Origin: Moheibacter lacus | GTDB lineage: Bacteria; Bacteroidota; Bacteroidia; Flavobacteriales; Weeksellaceae | Assembly: GCF_014042165.1 (NCBI RefSeq) | Contig: NZ_JACDZE010000001.1 | Location: forward strand, 1,324,595 to 1,388,594 | Reading direction: 5' to 3' | Length of the DNA stretch: 64,000 nucleotides | Shown here: positions 44,021 to 53,891 of the stretch, piece after piece | Numbering within the stretch: the stretch's first letter is position 1 | Layout of the letters: the number at the start of each line of letters is the position of its first letter | Program-made: the position numbers and the translations under genes | Notes under the pieces: model-generated | What the model was told of the DNA's origin: nothing | The model's input: the letters and a program-made list of their open reading frames with translations, nothing else | The model's database searches: none

Positions 44021-46417
44021 ATGAAAAGTTTACGAAATGTGTTGGCTGTTGTGTTTTTATTGACAACAGCATGGGTTTGGGCAAATAACGATCGAAACGG
44101 TCAAATAGCAGGAACAGTTCAGGACGCTGCGGGGCATGGACTTCCATTTGTGTCCATCGAAATTTATTCAAAAGGAGAAGTTCAAGATTTGATTTCAGGC
44201 GGAATGACTGACGAAAGTGGAAATTTCTTGATAGATCAAATTCCTTATGGTCAGTACGAATTGGTATTGATGGCGGTTGGTTTTGCAGACAAGGTTCAAG
44301 ACATCACTATAGATAAATCAAAAGTAGATTTAGGAAAAATCATTTTGGGAACTGAAGTGATTGCGCTTGAAGGAGTAAATATCGTAGGAGAAGTCTCCCA
44401 GTACCGCACAGAAATCGACAAACGCGTCGTAGATGTCGGAAAGGATTTGATCAGCGCGGGAGCCGATGCTGCTGCGGTTTTGAACAATATTCCTTCAGTA
44501 AGCGTAGACCAACAAACCGGCGAACTTTCCTTACGCGGAAACGAAAATGTAAAAGTCATGGTCGACGGAAAACCTTCAAATGTTCCTGCTTCACAATTAT
44601 TGAAACAATTGCCTTCTAACTCCATTGCAAAAGTGGAGATCATTACCAATCCATCTGCGAAATACGATCCAGAAGGAAATTCAGGAATCATCAACATCAT
44701 CACCCATAAAAACAAAAGACAAGGCTATAACATAGGACTAGATTTAGGATTTACGCAAGGCGATAATTCCCGTCACAACGGTTCTGTAAATGCCAATGTG
44801 AACACCGGTAGTTTTAACTTTTTTGGGAATTACAATGCCAATTTAGGAGAAAATAGATTTCATGGCAAAGTAGAGAACTTTGAAACCGGTCTCGACCAAG
44901 CTTTTGATGTGCTGAATGACAATACATCTCAAGTTTTTAAAGTCGGATTTGACTGGTTTATCAGCGATAAAACCGCATTGACTTTGTATACCAACCAATT
45001 CTTTTATAAAGGAGATGGCTATGCGACGGCCAATGTTTTTGATCATTCGACCGACACATTATATGAAAATTTTAACGACTCAAAAGGCGATTACCAAAAC
45101 GGAGATTATAGTTTGAACTTTAAACAAGATTTTGCAAAAGAAGACCACAACATCGTTTTGGATGCGATTTATTCCAAATCCAATTCATCTGATACACGAA
45201 ATTATTGGAACAACTTTCCGGTAGATGTTTATGATGAATTCAGAGATGGAGGAAATGAAAACACAAGGCTCAATTTGGATTATACCAACCAATTGGTAAA
45301 CGCAGGAAAAATAGAAGCCGGAATCCAATTCCGTCAGGAAGAAAGCCAAAGCGAAATCGCATCCACACAATCCTTACAAACATTTGACGACCCACCTATC
45401 GCTTATTCACCAAATGCTGATTTTGATTATACCCGAAACATCTATTCGGCCTATGGAAATTATGGGCAGAAATTTGGCAAATTTGCGATGCAATTAGGTG
45501 TTCGGGTAGAACAAGTGGACGAGAAAGCCGATTATTTTGTAGAACCAACTGGAAACGGAATTTATGAAACCGACTATGTCGAATTCTATCCTTCTGCTTT
45601 TTTTACTTACGAAATCACAGAAAAAGGCCAAATCTCCTTGAATTACAGCAGACGAGTGGATCGACCAAGCATCGGTCAAATCACTCCAGTACCAGAATGG
45701 CGAACTTCCACGATGTTGAGCATAGGAAACCCTGAGTTGAAACCTCAATTTACCAATTCCTACGAAATGGGTTATCTACAGAGATTCAAAGGCGGAAGTT
45801 TAAACGCGACCGTTTTTTATAGACGCGTAAATGACATGATTTTCCGTTATTTAGAACGAGATGAAAATGACCCCAATTTGATCAACCAACGTTACATCAA
45901 TTATGACGGGTCTGATAGTTATGGACTAGAATTAAGTGCCAATTATAAACCGGTGAAATGGTGGAGTTTCAATGCGAGTTTTGATGTGTTTTCAAACAAA
46001 TTTTATTTGAACAACACAGATTTGGAAGTAAAAGAAGTCACCGGAACGCCTTGGAATTTCCGAATCAACAACAATATTACTTTGCTGAAAAATTTGAGCC
46101 TACAAAACTTCTTTATGTACCGCGGGAAATTCAAATTTGTACAAGGCGAAATGCAGCCGATGTGGCGATTTGATCTCGGTGCACGCTATAGTTTTATGGA
46201 TGGCAAAGCCACTTTAAGCGCAAGAGTAAGCGATATTTTCAAAACCTTTAACGCAGAAGCGCACATCGACAATCCGACTCCGGGAATCGGAAAATTTTAT
46301 TGGGAATCTCAAACCTTATATGTTGGATTTTCATACAATTTCGGTGGAGATGTCCGCAAACGAAACATACAACAAGAATCCAATCAATCTGCACCTAGCG
46401 GCTCCATTGGGTTTTAA
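44021..46417 (+). CDS. TonB-dependent receptor with carboxypeptidase-like N-domain (OMP beta-barrel family)
   Basis: 798-residue outer-membrane receptor. Signal peptide to about 22, carboxypeptidase-regulatory-like domain about 28-110, plug domain about 115-220 (GADAAAVLNNIPSVSVDQQTG, KVMVDGKPSNVPAS, GNSGIINIITHKNKRQ), then a barrel ending QTLYVGFSYNFGG. The C-terminal 20-30 residues continue past the last strand (KRNIQQESNQSAP). Ligand unknown. The 125-residue protein just upstream is a truncated copy of its N-domain. Confidence 0.9.
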   Translation: MKSLRNVLAVVFLLTTAWVWANNDRNGQIAGTVQDAAGHGLPFVSIEIYSKGEVQDLISGGMTDESGNFLIDQIPYGQYELVLMAVGFADKVQDITIDKSKVDLGKIILGTEVIALEGVNIVGEVSQYRTEIDKRVVDVGKDLISAGADAAAVLNNIPSVSVDQQTGELSLRGNENVKVMVDGKPSNVPASQLLKQLPSNSIAKVEIITNPSAKYDPEGNSGIINIITHKNKRQGYNIGLDLGFTQGDNSRHNGSVNANVNTGSFNFFGNYNANLGENRFHGKVENFETGLDQAFDVLNDNTSQVFKVGFDWFISDKTALTLYTNQFFYKGDGYATANVFDHSTDTLYENFNDSKGDYQNGDYSLNFKQDFAKEDHNIVLDAIYSKSNSSDTRNYWNNFPVDVYDEFRDGGNENTRLNLDYTNQLVNAGKIEAGIQFRQEESQSEIASTQSLQTFDDPPIAYSPNADFDYTRNIYSAYGNYGQKFGKFAMQLGVRVEQVDEKADYFVEPTGNGIYETDYVEFYPSAFFTYEITEKGQISLNYSRRVDRPSIGQITPVPEWRTSTMLSIGNPELKPQFTNSYEMGYLQRFKGGSLNATVFYRRVNDMIFRYLERDENDPNLINQRYINYDGSDSYGLELSANYKPVKWWSFNASFDVFSNKFYLNNTDLEVKEVTGTPWNFRINNNITLLKNLSLQNFFMYRGKFKFVQGEMQPMWRFDLGARYSFMDGKATLSARVSDIFKTFNAEAHIDNPTPGIGKFYWESQTLYVGFSYNFGGDVRKRNIQQESNQSAPSGSIGF

Positions 46418-46450
46418 TCCTTTTTTCATTTTTTATAATTTTTTATCAAG

Positions 46451-46483
46451 CAAAAATCCTTTTGAAATTCAAAGGATTTTTGG
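46451..46483. terminator. Hairpin terminator between TonB receptor and mdh
   Basis: Arms CAAAAATCCTTT / AAAGGATTTTTG around TGAAATTC, followed by GTTTTTTT; about 35 bases after the receptor stop. Confidence 0.7.
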
Positions 46484-46596
46484 TTTTTTTTAGAAAATTC
46501 AAAAAATTCTTATGCCAAGAATCATAGGCCAATAAGGTGGAAATAAGTATATTTACAACCCTAAAAATTATTCTTTTAACAATAAAACAAATAGAG

Positions 46597-47523
46597 ATGA
46601 AAGTAACTGTCGTAGGAGCAGGAGCAGTAGGTGCAAGTTGTGCCGAATATATCGCAATGAAAAATTTCGCTTCAGAAGTGGTTTTGGTTGATATCAAAGA
46701 AGGATTTGCAGAAGGTAAAGCCATGGATTTGATGCAATGTGCCTCTTTAAATGCGTTTGACACCAAAATTACGGGTACCACTGGAGATTACAGCAAAACC
46801 GCAGGTTCAAAAGTAGCAGTCATCACATCTGGGATTCCAAGAAAACCGGGCATGACACGCGAAGAATTAATCGGGATCAATGCCGGAATCGTTAAAGAAG
46901 TTACCGCCAATTTGGTGAAACATTCGCCAGATGTCATCATCATTGTGGTTTCCAATCCGATGGATACGATGGCGTATTTGGTGCATAAAACTTCCGGTTT
47001 ACCAAAAGAAAGAATTATAGGGATGGGTGGAGCACTTGACTCGGCTCGTTTTAAATACCGTTTGGCTGAAGCACTTGAATGTCCGATTTCTGACGTAGAC
47101 GGAATGGTCGTTGCTGCTCACTCAGACACCGGAATGTTGCCTTTGATTACCAAAGCAACAAGAAACGGTGTTCCGGTTTCGGAATTTTTAAGTGAAGAAA
47201 AACAAAATTATGTCGTAGAAGAAACCAAAGTTGGAGGTGCAACCCTGACCAAACTTTTAGGAACCTCAGCGTGGTATGCACCTGGTGCTGCGGTTTCGGT
47301 TTTGGTTCAATCCATTTTGTGTGACCAGAAAAAAATGATTCCTTGTTCTTTGATGTTGGATGGTGAATATGGTCAAAGCGATATTTGTTTAGGAGTTCCG
47401 GCAATCATCGGGAAAAACGGTGTGGAGAAAATCGTTGACATTTCTTTAACCGATGCCGAAAAAGAAAAATTTGCGACCGCTGCAGCTGCAGTTCGTGAAG
47501 TAAACGGCGATTTGAAATTCTAA
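46597..47523 (+). CDS. mdh: Malate dehydrogenase
   Basis: 308-residue NAD-dependent malate dehydrogenase of the tricarboxylic acid cycle, LDH-like type. MKVTVVGAGAVGASCAEYIA at the N-terminus, IKEGFAEGKAMDLMQCA, TSGIPRKPGMTREELIGINAGI, VVSNPMDTMAYLV, the GGALDSARFKY catalytic-region motif and MVVAAHSDTGMLPL. The upstream in-frame extension (from 46537) precedes the Rossmann start and is not conserved, so ATG 46597 is chosen. A TATATTTA box at 46548-46555 may be its promoter. Confidence 0.96.
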   Translation: MKVTVVGAGAVGASCAEYIAMKNFASEVVLVDIKEGFAEGKAMDLMQCASLNAFDTKITGTTGDYSKTAGSKVAVITSGIPRKPGMTREELIGINAGIVKEVTANLVKHSPDVIIIVVSNPMDTMAYLVHKTSGLPKERIIGMGGALDSARFKYRLAEALECPISDVDGMVVAAHSDTGMLPLITKATRNGVPVSEFLSEEKQNYVVEETKVGGATLTKLLGTSAWYAPGAAVSVLVQSILCDQKKMIPCSLMLDGEYGQSDICLGVPAIIGKNGVEKIVDISLTDAEKEKFATAAAAVREVNGDLKF

Positions 47524-47547
47524 ATTGAATTAAAAACAATACATTTG

Positions 47548-47576
47548 AAGGTGGCTTTTTTAGGTCACCTTTTTTA
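47548..47576 (+). terminator. Rho-independent terminator after mdh
   Basis: AAGGTG (47548-47553) / CACCTT (47566-47571) with T run; nadC starts 13 bases beyond, so the two genes appear separately transcribed or partly read through. Confidence 0.6.
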
Positions 47577-47588
47577 ATTTGAAAAAAA

Positions 47589-48449
47589 ATGAAAAGACCA
47601 GAATATGTTAGCAATGAGCGATTGAAGCATTTTATTTCCGAAGCTTTTAAAGAAGATGTTGGCGATGGAGACCATTCCACATTGGGAAGCGTACCGGAAG
47701 ATTTACAGGATGATGCGCAATTGATTGTGAAAGAGGACTGTGTGCTTGCAGGAGTCGAATTGGCCAAAGAAATTTTTCATTTTTATGATACCAAATTGGA
47801 AATGGAAATTTTAATGAAAGATGGAGACCAAGCAAAAGTGGGTGACATCGCTTTTCGGGTGAAAGGTTCTGCCCGATCGATTTTGACTTCGGAGCGATTG
47901 GTGTTGAATTGTATGCAACGCATGAGTGGAATTGCAACTTTGGCAAGAGAAATGGTCAAAAAAGTGGAAGGAACAAATGTCAAAATTCTCGATACCCGCA
48001 AAACGACACCCAATTTCCGCATTTGTGAAAAATGGGCAGTGGCCATAGGGGGCGCTGAAAATCACCGATATGGACTTTATGATATGGTGATGTTGAAAGA
48101 CAACCACAATGATTATGCAGGCGGAATAACGAAATCGGTTCAATCGGTTAAAAATTATCTAAATCAAATCGGTGAAAATTTAAAAATAGAAGTTGAAACA
48201 AGGAATTTGGATGAAGTCAAAGAAGCTTTATCCACAAATTTGGTGGATGTGATCATGCTAGACAATATGTCTTTGGAAGAAATGAAAGAAGCGGTGAAAA
48301 TCATCGGAAATAGATGCAAAACGGAAGCATCAGGTGGAATTACGCTGGAAACCATCCGTTCAGTTGCCGAAACCGGAGTAGATTTTATTTCATCTGGAGC
48401 GATCATTCATTCCGCTCCCAATAAGGATTTAAGCTTAAAAGCTACCTAA
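47589..48449 (+). CDS. nadC: Nicotinate-nucleotide pyrophosphorylase (carboxylating)
   Basis: 286-residue quinolinate phosphoribosyltransferase of NAD biosynthesis. Motifs: EDVGDGDHSTLG, AGVELAKEIF, LTSERLVLNCMQRMSGIATLA, LDTRKTTPNFRICEKWAVAIGGAENHRYGLYDMVMLKDNH, VEVETRNLDEVKEAL, VIMLDNMSLEEMKEAV and ASGGITLETIR. nadA and nadB are not in the window. Confidence 0.96.
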   Translation: MKRPEYVSNERLKHFISEAFKEDVGDGDHSTLGSVPEDLQDDAQLIVKEDCVLAGVELAKEIFHFYDTKLEMEILMKDGDQAKVGDIAFRVKGSARSILTSERLVLNCMQRMSGIATLAREMVKKVEGTNVKILDTRKTTPNFRICEKWAVAIGGAENHRYGLYDMVMLKDNHNDYAGGITKSVQSVKNYLNQIGENLKIEVETRNLDEVKEALSTNLVDVIMLDNMSLEEMKEAVKIIGNRCKTEASGGITLETIRSVAETGVDFISSGAIIHSAPNKDLSLKAT

Positions 48450-48566
48450 AAACCTGATTTAATTCATGTAATTGGTTGATAAAGGTGTTAAAAAAATTAA
48501 CGTCAAGATAACAATTAGATTTAATAGAGTTTGCACCTTTGCAGCGTAATTATAAAAAGTATTGTT

Positions 48567-50972
48567 ATGAGGCTAAACTCTACACTATTAAAAGCTACAT
48601 TCTTCGTTGCGATGGGTGGTGCTACTTTCACTTATGCGCAAGTGGATCCGGAGGTTCAGGATTCGGTTGCGATAGATTCTGCTGATTATGAGCAGGATAT
48701 TTTACTATCAGAAACGGTAATCATCGGTAAAGGGATTATCGACTTGGAAGAAAATCGTAAAACTCCGGTTGCTGTGTCAACTATCAGAAGAGAAGAAATC
48801 CAAGATAAAGCTGTAGGTAATGTTGAATTTCCAGAGATTTTAAAAAACACACCATCTGTTTATGTAGCAGGGCAGTCAGGTGGTTTTGGGGATTCTAAAA
48901 TGTTTTTGCGTGGATTTGACCAATCCAACACCGCTTTCTTATTGAACGGTCAGCCGATCAATGGTATGGAAGACGGAAATATGTATTGGTCCAACTGGAG
49001 TTCCATGACTGATGTTGCCAATGCTATTCAGGTACAACGTGGTTTAGGTGCTTCCAAATTGGCGATTTCTTCCGTAGGAGGAACAGTTAACATCGTAACC
49101 AAAGCAACTGAGCGAAACCAAGGAGGTATGGCACGATTCGTTATGGGTAACGATAGTTATTTCAAAGGAACAGTTGCTTATGATACCGGTTTGAAAGGAA
49201 AATGGGGATTCTCCATGTTGTTGGATTACTGGCAAGGTCATAGAAAATATGCACGTGGTACAGCTGGTCAAGGTCAGAGTTACTTTTTCTCTGTTGGTTA
49301 TAAACCAAACGACCACCACAACTTCAATTTGATGATCTTTGGTGCGCCTCAGTGGCATGATCAAAATTATTCAAAAGGAATGGATGAGTATGCCATGTAT
49401 GGTGATAAATACAACGACAACTATGGTTTTTACAATGGAGAAGGAACAACTTGGAGAAAAAATTATTACCATAAACCGGTAATGAACTTGAACTGGGATT
49501 GGAACATAAACAGCCAAGCCTCGCTTTCCACTGTATTGTATGCATCACTCGGTAGAGGAGGAGGAACCGGGAATTTTGGTAGTAGCTCACAATCTACCAA
49601 TGTTTTGACCGATTCAGGGTATGCCAATTTTGATTTGGTAGCAGCCAACAACATGGCGAATTCCATGTCCATAGGTGGAATTGATAACGTAGGATCTTAC
49701 GGTTCTACTGGGGCCATCCGTGCATCTGTAAACAACCATTTCTGGTACGGTGCCGTTTCCAACTTTAACTACGATCTAAACGATTACTGGTCTTTCAATT
49801 TAGGAGCTGATTTGCGTTTCTATAAAGGAGATCACTTCAGACAATTCAGCGATTTGTTGGGTCTTAACGGATGGAATGAAACCAATATCAACCGGTCAGA
49901 AGACTATGTTGTAACCGAAACTTTTGATGCAAATCCTTGGGCTTCTTTGTTCAATTTTGCGGACGAAGACCAAAGAATTGGATATGACAATTCAGAAAAA
50001 ATCAATTACCAAGGTGGTTTTGGTCAAATCGAATTCACAAAAGGAGGTTTCTCTGCATTTGTTCAAGGAGCTGTTTCCAATCAGTCTTATCAGAAATTTG
50101 ACCGTTGGAACTATCAAGGTGAAGCCGAGTCTGATAAAGTAAACAAATTGGGTTACAACATCAAAGGAGGTTTGGGATATAACTTCGTAGATGCGCACAC
50201 CGTATTTGCAAACGCTGGTTTCTATTCTCGTCAACCTTTCTTGGACAACATCTTTGTAGCCAACACCGTAGATCTTTATGTTCCAGAAGTAGACAATGAG
50301 GAAATTACAGGATTTGAAGTAGGATACCGTTACGATACCCGAAAGTTGAAAGTAAACGTAAACCTTTACCATACAGAATGGGCAAACCGTTTCGTTTCTA
50401 TCTCAGGAGAAGACATCTCAACCTTGTTGACAGACATTACCCAAATTCACAAAGGAATCGAATTGGATTTCTTCGCAAAACTATCCCGCAAGTGGTCATT
50501 GAGAGGTTATACGTCATTGGGTGACTGGAAATATGATGGAACCACACCAACACGAACACGTGACGACGAAACTTTCGAAACCATAGACGGTGAAGATCTG
50601 GATCTTACCGGAACCTATGTTGGAGATGCTGCTCAGTTTACATTTGGTTTGGGAACGCAATTTGAGGTTGCTAGAGGTCTATCATTTGACTTTGACATGA
50701 ACTATTTTGCACGTCTATACGGTACAGTAGACGTAGATGACGTTATCGAATCTGCACAAGCAGGTGAAGTATACCAAGCAGAAGAATTAGCTCCGTATGC
50801 ACTTGTAGACGGTGGTATGACGTATGAATTCCGATTGGGTGCACAGAAAATTCGTTTCAGAGCCAACGTGAAAAACCTTTTCAATACGCGTCACGTAGCA
50901 CAATTTGATGGATACGGATATGTATTGGGACTTGGAAGAACCTACAACGCAGGACTTCAAATCAACTTCTAA
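48567..50972 (+). CDS. TonB-dependent receptor
   Basis: 801-residue outer-membrane receptor, without the carboxypeptidase-like N-domain. Signal peptide about 1-24 (ATFTYAQ). Plug domain about 50-170 (NRKTPVAVSTIRREEIQDK, SVYVAGQSGGFGDSKMFLRGFDQSNTAFLLNGQPING, SVGGTVNIVTKA), barrel to the C-terminal Phe (GLGRTYNAGLQINF). Ligand unknown: catecholate siderophore, vitamin or oligosaccharide import are all possible. Start at ATG 48567; the longer frame has no signal. A hairpin terminator follows. Confidence 0.9.
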   Translation: MRLNSTLLKATFFVAMGGATFTYAQVDPEVQDSVAIDSADYEQDILLSETVIIGKGIIDLEENRKTPVAVSTIRREEIQDKAVGNVEFPEILKNTPSVYVAGQSGGFGDSKMFLRGFDQSNTAFLLNGQPINGMEDGNMYWSNWSSMTDVANAIQVQRGLGASKLAISSVGGTVNIVTKATERNQGGMARFVMGNDSYFKGTVAYDTGLKGKWGFSMLLDYWQGHRKYARGTAGQGQSYFFSVGYKPNDHHNFNLMIFGAPQWHDQNYSKGMDEYAMYGDKYNDNYGFYNGEGTTWRKNYYHKPVMNLNWDWNINSQASLSTVLYASLGRGGGTGNFGSSSQSTNVLTDSGYANFDLVAANNMANSMSIGGIDNVGSYGSTGAIRASVNNHFWYGAVSNFNYDLNDYWSFNLGADLRFYKGDHFRQFSDLLGLNGWNETNINRSEDYVVTETFDANPWASLFNFADEDQRIGYDNSEKINYQGGFGQIEFTKGGFSAFVQGAVSNQSYQKFDRWNYQGEAESDKVNKLGYNIKGGLGYNFVDAHTVFANAGFYSRQPFLDNIFVANTVDLYVPEVDNEEITGFEVGYRYDTRKLKVNVNLYHTEWANRFVSISGEDISTLLTDITQIHKGIELDFFAKLSRKWSLRGYTSLGDWKYDGTTPTRTRDDETFETIDGEDLDLTGTYVGDAAQFTFGLGTQFEVARGLSFDFDMNYFARLYGTVDVDDVIESAQAGEVYQAEELAPYALVDGGMTYEFRLGAQKIRFRANVKNLFNTRHVAQFDGYGYVLGLGRTYNAGLQINF

Positions 50973-50993
50973 TTTAGTATCAGTATAAAATAC

Positions 50994-51025
50994 AGAAAGC
51001 CCTTCAGAGATGAAGGGCTTTTTCT
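50994..51025 (+). terminator. Terminator after the TonB receptor gene
   Basis: AGAAAGCCCTTCA / TGAAGGGCTTTTTCT hairpin with T run, 22 bases after the stop. Confidence 0.8.
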
Positions 51026-51049
51026 ATTTTTGTATTTTAAAATCAAATT

Positions 51050-51466
51050 ATGTACAAAATTTTACAACATTTCCATAGCGGTTGGGCTTATTTGACGCTT
51101 ACCATGGGCGTTTTGTTTTTTGTTTTGGTAGGTTATTACGCCATCAACAAAAAAGCCCGAAACAATTTCATCAGTAAAATCAGTTTCTTTACGACTTTGA
51201 CTTTTCATCTTCAATTGGTGATAGGCGTGGTCCTCTATTTTGTCTCTCCTTATGCCAAATGGACAGAAAACACCATGAAGGACGAAACCAATCGTTTGTA
51301 TGCCATGGAGCATCCTTTGATGATGTTTGCCGCAGTGGTTTTGATTACAATTGCCAATTCGAAATTAAAAAAATCGGAAGTCGTAAAAATGACACCGGCT
51401 ATTTTGGGTCTTTTGGCGCTGGCTTGTGTGGTTTCGAGAATTCCTTGGGACGCTTGGTTGTCATAA
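51050..51466 (+). CDS. Four-TM membrane protein with conserved histidines
   Basis: 138 residues, four hydrophobic segments (about 13-33, 45-65, 86-104, 113-132). Histidines in ILQHFHSGWAY, TLTFHLQLVIG and MEHPLMMF sit near membrane ends, reminiscent of a cytochrome b-like or heme-binding bundle, but no cytochrome signature is certain. Conserved hypothetical. Own -7 box not clear; hairpin terminator downstream. Confidence 0.7.
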   Translation: MYKILQHFHSGWAYLTLTMGVLFFVLVGYYAINKKARNNFISKISFFTTLTFHLQLVIGVVLYFVSPYAKWTENTMKDETNRLYAMEHPLMMFAAVVLITIANSKLKKSEVVKMTPAILGLLALACVVSRIPWDAWLS

Positions 51467-51489
51467 ATTCAAAGACAATTAAAAAATAT

Positions 51490-51522
51490 AGCTTCAAATT
51501 CATGGAATCTGAAGCTTTTTTT
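51490..51522. terminator. Convergent terminator between the 4-TM gene and DUF3108 gene
   Basis: GCTTCAAATTC (51491-51501) / GAATCTGAAGC with T run (one mismatch in the stem). Confidence 0.65.
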
Positions 51523-51541
51523 ATGAGAATTCATTGTGAAC

Positions 51542-52312
51542 TTACTTCGTAAAATGAAGCGTGTATTTGGTGTTTTTATAACTATGCAAATCCGCTTTTA
51601 ATGAACCAACGGTCAACTCAGCTTTGATCTGAATCGGCACATGGTTTTTATCATCTGTCACCCACATCGTGACGCTTTCAGATTCTTTAAAAATTCGTCC
51701 CGACTGTACATAAGGACGGATCTTGATGGTTTTGATTTTTCCAAATTTAGTATTCATCGTTTCGCGTCCTAGAATCTTCAATTTGAATTTATAGGTTTCA
51801 TCGGCCATCAAGATGTTGACATTGATAAAGTCTCCCGTAGCCAATTTATCGGTGTCATAATTTCGTAGATAATAAAATGCAGAAAGTAAATCCTGAACAC
51901 TTCCTTCAAAATCACGGTAGGTTACTTTCTGATTTCTTTTATCATTGATTTTAACGATTTTTTTGCCGTGGTCAAAAGTAAAAACTTGATCCCTTTCATA
52001 TCCGCCTTCACTTATTTTACGCACAAATTTGGATGGTTTGTCCGTTTCTTGGTTGATGTAACTCTCATAGCGGTCATCGACTTTATAAAAAGCCCTTACA
52101 GCACCTGAAGAAGAGCCCTCACCGATTACATGAAAATGAGGTTTACCGTCCAAAGTCGTGTTTTTCACTTCCAAAGTCGCAAATCCGGCATTTAAAAGAC
52201 CATAATGAATCCTGTACTTTAAGAATTCACCATCTTTATAGTTTTGTGATTCACTTCCTACAAATGAAAGTAGCAATAGGGAGGCAAAAGCAATTAAGAA
52301 AGTTTTTTTCAT
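51542..52312 (-). CDS. DUF3108 domain-containing exported protein
   Basis: 256 residues. Signal peptide about 1-22 (LLLLSFVGSES). DUF3108 hallmarks: GEFLKYRIHYGLLNAGFATLEV, HVIGEGSSSGAVRAFYKVDDRYESYI, SVQDLLSAFYYLRNYD, EYKFKLKILGRE-like segment, IKIRPYVQSGRIFKESESVTMWVTDDKNHVPIQIKAEL. Periplasmic or outer-membrane-related, function unknown. No partner genes recognised. Confidence 0.88.
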   Translation of the reverse strand: MKKTFLIAFASLLLLSFVGSESQNYKDGEFLKYRIHYGLLNAGFATLEVKNTTLDGKPHFHVIGEGSSSGAVRAFYKVDDRYESYINQETDKPSKFVRKISEGGYERDQVFTFDHGKKIVKINDKRNQKVTYRDFEGSVQDLLSAFYYLRNYDTDKLATGDFINVNILMADETYKFKLKILGRETMNTKFGKIKTIKIRPYVQSGRIFKESESVTMWVTDDKNHVPIQIKAELTVGSLKADLHSYKNTKYTLHFTK

Positions 52313-52383
52313 CGAGTCGGTTTAGAGAGAATTAAAACAAACAGTTTGCCAAAATTTAAATTGAGGTTTTATCTGTTTGTAAA

Positions 52384-52641
52384 TTAACCCATTATAGGTT
52401 TTGTGGAGTCTAGGTTGACTACTTTACTTATTTCCGGTGCATATTTTTTTATGGTCATTTCTACGCCTGATTTTAGCGTCATTTGATTGATCGTACATTC
52501 TGTACAAGTTCCTAACAAACGCACATTGACCACATCATTTTCTACCGATACCAATTCGATATCTCCACCATCATTGTTCAAAAAAGGCCGAATCTCCGAA
52601 AGTGCTTTTTCAATTCTTTGAATTAAAGTCTGATTTTCCAT
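52384..52641 (-). CDS. NifU C-terminal domain protein (Fe-S scaffold)
   Basis: 85-residue NifU-like scaffold: IEKALSEIRPFLNNDGGDIELVSVEN and the cluster-binding motif LLGTCTECTINQMTLKSGVE with CxxC. Used to assemble and deliver iron-sulfur clusters. Its ATG is 14 bases downstream of the mrp stop, so the two Fe-S genes form one operon. Confidence 0.93.
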   Translation of the reverse strand: MENQTLIQRIEKALSEIRPFLNNDGGDIELVSVENDVVNVRLLGTCTECTINQMTLKSGVEMTIKKYAPEISKVVNLDSTKPIMG

Positions 52642-52655
52642 AATGACAAATTTAA

Positions 52656-53762
52656 TTATTTTTTAACCGCAGCACAACCTGCCATATTTGTAATTCTTAC
52701 AGCTTCAGTTGGAGGCAAAGTATCGTTTCGCTCCACCAAACTAACTACTATGTTTTGGGTGATTTTTTCATAAACAGCTGAAACAGCAGAGTTTTCTTGT
52801 AAAGCTGCCGGTCTTCCGACATCTGCTGCTTCTCTTATGCTCTGAACCAAAGGGATTTCTCCTAAGAAAGGTACGTCCAGTTTCTCTGACAATTCTTTAG
52901 CACCGTTTTGTCCAAAAATATAATATTTATTTTCCGGTAATTCAGCCGGAGTGAAATACGCCATGTTTTCGATGATACCCAAAACCGGAACATTGATCGC
53001 GTCCATTTTAAACATGGACACACCTTTACGTGCATCAGCCAGAGCGATGTGTTGAGGCGTACTTACGATTACTGCGCCTGTGATTGGAATTTGTTGTACG
53101 ATGGATAAATGAATATCACCTGTTCCCGGAGGTAAATCGACCAATAAAAAATCCAATTCGCCCCAGTGCGCATCTCGGATCATTTGTTGCAAAGCTTTTG
53201 AAGCCATCGGACCACGCCAAACCACGGCTTGATCTGTTCCTGCAAAAAATCCGATGGACAATAGTTTCACACCATAACTTTCGATGGGTTTCATTTTTGA
53301 TTTTCCATCCACCTGAACTGAGTGTGGCTGTGCACCTTCCACATCAAACATCGTCGGCATAGACGGGCCGTAAATATCGGCATCCAAAAGTCCGACTTTG
53401 AAGCCCATTTTTTGTAAACTGATCGCCAAATTAGCCGAAACAGTAGATTTTCCTACACCTCCTTTTCCGGAAGAAATTGCGATGATATTTTTTACACCCG
53501 GAATATCATTTCCACGTATTTGGTTTGGATCTTGAGGTTTTGGTGCTTCTGCAGAAATATTTAGTTTCAAATTTACCTGGGGAAGTTGTTCCGCAAATGC
53601 AGCTTTTAAAGCTTGTTCCAGCCTTTTTCTTTCATGCATAGCCGGCGAATGCGAAACGATATCCAGAATCACTTCGTCTCCCATGACTTGGATGTTTTTC
53701 ATCCATTTCTCTATTCCTAGTTCTTCTAATAAAGCGATTGCTTGATTTTTTAACGTGCTCAT
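52656..53762 (-). CDS. apbC: Mrp/NBP35-family ATP-binding protein (Fe-S carrier ApbC)
   Basis: 368-residue P-loop ATPase that carries and transfers Fe-S clusters. N-terminal MIP18-type domain (about 3-85, [25 protein letters not shown]) followed by the NBP35 ATPase: Walker [50 protein letters not shown]. Starts at ATG 53762 ([10 protein letters not shown]); a longer open frame is not conserved. Co-transcribed with the NifU-type gene. Confidence 0.94.
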   Translation of the reverse strand: MSTLKNQAIALLEELGIEKWMKNIQVMGDEVILDIVSHSPAMHERKRLEQALKAAFAEQLPQVNLKLNISAEAPKPQDPNQIRGNDIPGVKNIIAISSGKGGVGKSTVSANLAISLQKMGFKVGLLDADIYGPSMPTMFDVEGAQPHSVQVDGKSKMKPIESYGVKLLSIGFFAGTDQAVVWRGPMASKALQQMIRDAHWGELDFLLVDLPPGTGDIHLSIVQQIPITGAVIVSTPQHIALADARKGVSMFKMDAINVPVLGIIENMAYFTPAELPENKYYIFGQNGAKELSEKLDVPFLGEIPLVQSIREAADVGRPAALQENSAVSAVYEKITQNIVVSLVERNDTLPPTEAVRITNMAGCAAVKK

Positions 53763-53863
53763 TTCATTTAAATAAGCTACAAATTTAAGGATTAAACATG
53801 GGTTGTGGAAATGGAACCAACTGATTTTCCTTATGAACTGCTTGATTCTGATTATCGTTTTTA

Positions 53864-53871
53864 TATTTTTG
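53864..53871 (+). promoter_or_regulatory. -7 promoter box for the DinB-like gene
   Basis: TATTTTTG fits TAnnTTTG, 20 bases before ATG 53892; it lies inside the first part of the longer open frame beginning at 53805. Confidence 0.5.
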
Positions 53872-53891
53872 TGAAACAAGGATTTGAACCT

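Noticed and set aside
46446-46781. 111-codon minus-strand ORF across the mdh promoter and start
   Set aside because: It overlaps the well-supported mdh start and a terminator; no motif.
47647-47946. Antisense ORFs inside nadC and mdh (and many similar in gyrB, recQ, OmpA and TonB genes)
   Set aside because: They run opposite to strongly supported genes, lack any motif and follow from codon composition.
53805-53891. Longer start of the DinB-like protein
   Set aside because: The region holds a -7 box and the first 29 residues do not fit the family; the internal ATG restores a normal length.
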